A stretch of 5,616 bases of DNA from an uncultured Oscillospiraceae bacterium (GTDB lineage Bacteria > Bacillota > Clostridia > Oscillospirales > Acutalibacteraceae), in NCBI GenBank assembly GCA_900554525.1, contig USHL01000099.1, positions 1 to 5,616 on the forward strand, in the 5' to 3' direction. The notes beneath the pieces are model-generated. The model was given only the letters and a program-made list of their open reading frames with translations, did no database searches and was not told where the DNA came from. Positions 5,369-5,616 of this stretch are shown in pieces. Position 1 is the first letter of the stretch, and every line of letters starts with the position of its first letter. The position numbers and the translations under genes were made by a program.

Positions 5369-5391
5369 ACGGTGACACAAAAACGGTGACA
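5369..5391 (-). repeat. Tandem 9-bp repeat TGTCACCGT upstream of the trxA promoter
   Basis: TGTCACCGT occurs twice on the minus strand (5391-5383 and 5377-5369) with a 5-nt spacer, a 14-bp period. The inner copy ends 1 nt before the -35 TTGACA. This is where an activator would bind, but no known binding motif is recognised. Confidence 0.5.
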
Positions 5392-5396
5392 AATAT

Positions 5397-5616
5397 CTAG
5401 AGTTCCCGAAAAAACATATCGTCCGGGATCGCCTTGCCCCGCGGGATGGTCTCCATGCGCAGATCGTGCTGCCAGCCTTCCCTGGCGATGAGCCAGGAGG
5501 CATAGGCCACCATGGCGGCGTTGTCCGTGCACAGGGCACGGCCGGGCATGATGGTACGGCCGCCCCGTTTTTCCATCAGCTGTGCCATACGCTCACGCAG
5601 CAGACTGTTGGCGGCA
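5397..5616 (-). CDS. tsaD: tRNA threonylcarbamoyladenosine synthase subunit TsaD, C-terminal fragment
   Basis: TsaD (Gcp/YgjD) works with TsaB and TsaE to transfer the threonylcarbamoyl group to A37 of ANN-decoding tRNAs. The 72 visible residues run from base 5615 to a TAG at 5399-5397 and begin AANSLLRERM, matching the family's GGVAANSxLR. The metal/substrate motif CTDNAAMVAYA follows, then a short C-terminal tail. Family length is about 340-360 residues; the rest lies beyond the window edge, so this is a cut and not decay. ATG codons inside the visible part are internal. It is on the same strand as trxA, 142 nt upstream of it, and shares its GC-rich composition. There is no clear terminator after it, so some read-through into trxA is possible. 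Confidence 0.95.
   Translation of the reverse strand, partial: AANSLLRERMAQLMEKRGGRTIMPGRALCTDNAAMVAYASWLIAREGWQHDLRMETIPRGKAIPDDMFFREL

Noticed and set aside
5369..5391. CRISPR or plasmid iteron array
   Set aside because: There are only two 9-bp copies with a 5-nt spacer, located directly at a promoter.

Overview
The window reads as three pieces of bacterial DNA joined end to end, not as one natural locus. Positions 1 to about 311 (plus strand) are the C-terminal part of a sensor histidine kinase whose wording resembles Bacteroidales two-component sensors. Positions about 291 to 4575 are an intact block from a low-to-moderate GC Clostridia (Oscillospiraceae/Ruminococcus-like) genome, with many ATA, TAT and GAA codons. 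Positions about 4578 to 5616 are visibly GC-richer and read like a Desulfovibrio-type gut deltaproteobacterium. All three fit gut bacteria, so a metagenome or amplified-DNA contig with chimeric joins is the simplest explanation. The taxonomic calls come from remembered protein similarity and were not searched.

Layout: a truncated histidine kinase (+) meets, head to head at its broken 3' end, a 3'-truncated zinc-ribbon/kinase-like/transmembrane/PASTA protein (minus, 291-1568). Upstream of that gene on the same strand is a metallophosphoesterase-fold protein (minus, 1618-2367). A 78-bp AT-rich divergent promoter region separates it from a plus-strand pair: a DacF-type D-Ala-D-Ala carboxypeptidase (2446-3795) and an overlapping cyclophilin-type peptidyl-prolyl isomerase lipoprotein (3785-4441). 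A 14-bp perfect-stem bidirectional terminator (4461-4500) follows, then the 3' end of an RNase P RNA gene (minus). The RNase P RNA breaks off at about 4575-4590, exactly where a truncated thioredoxin reductase begins. That gene is coupled by ATGA overlap to an intact thioredoxin gene with a good sigma70-type promoter, and the 3' end of tsaD lies upstream (minus).

The most interesting biology is in the central block. The kinase-like protein lacks the VAIK lysine, the HRD aspartate and the DFG aspartate, so it is a predicted pseudokinase with an extracellular PASTA domain. Its neighbour, a phosphatase-fold protein, has lost two ligands of one metal site (GNH to GTH, GHxH to GSLH). The nearby carboxypeptidase has SAG where SxN is expected. 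Together this suggests a cell-envelope sensing neighbourhood built partly from non-catalytic enzyme folds, next to secreted wall-trimming and protein-folding enzymes. The residue changes are read directly from the sequence; the functional link is inference.
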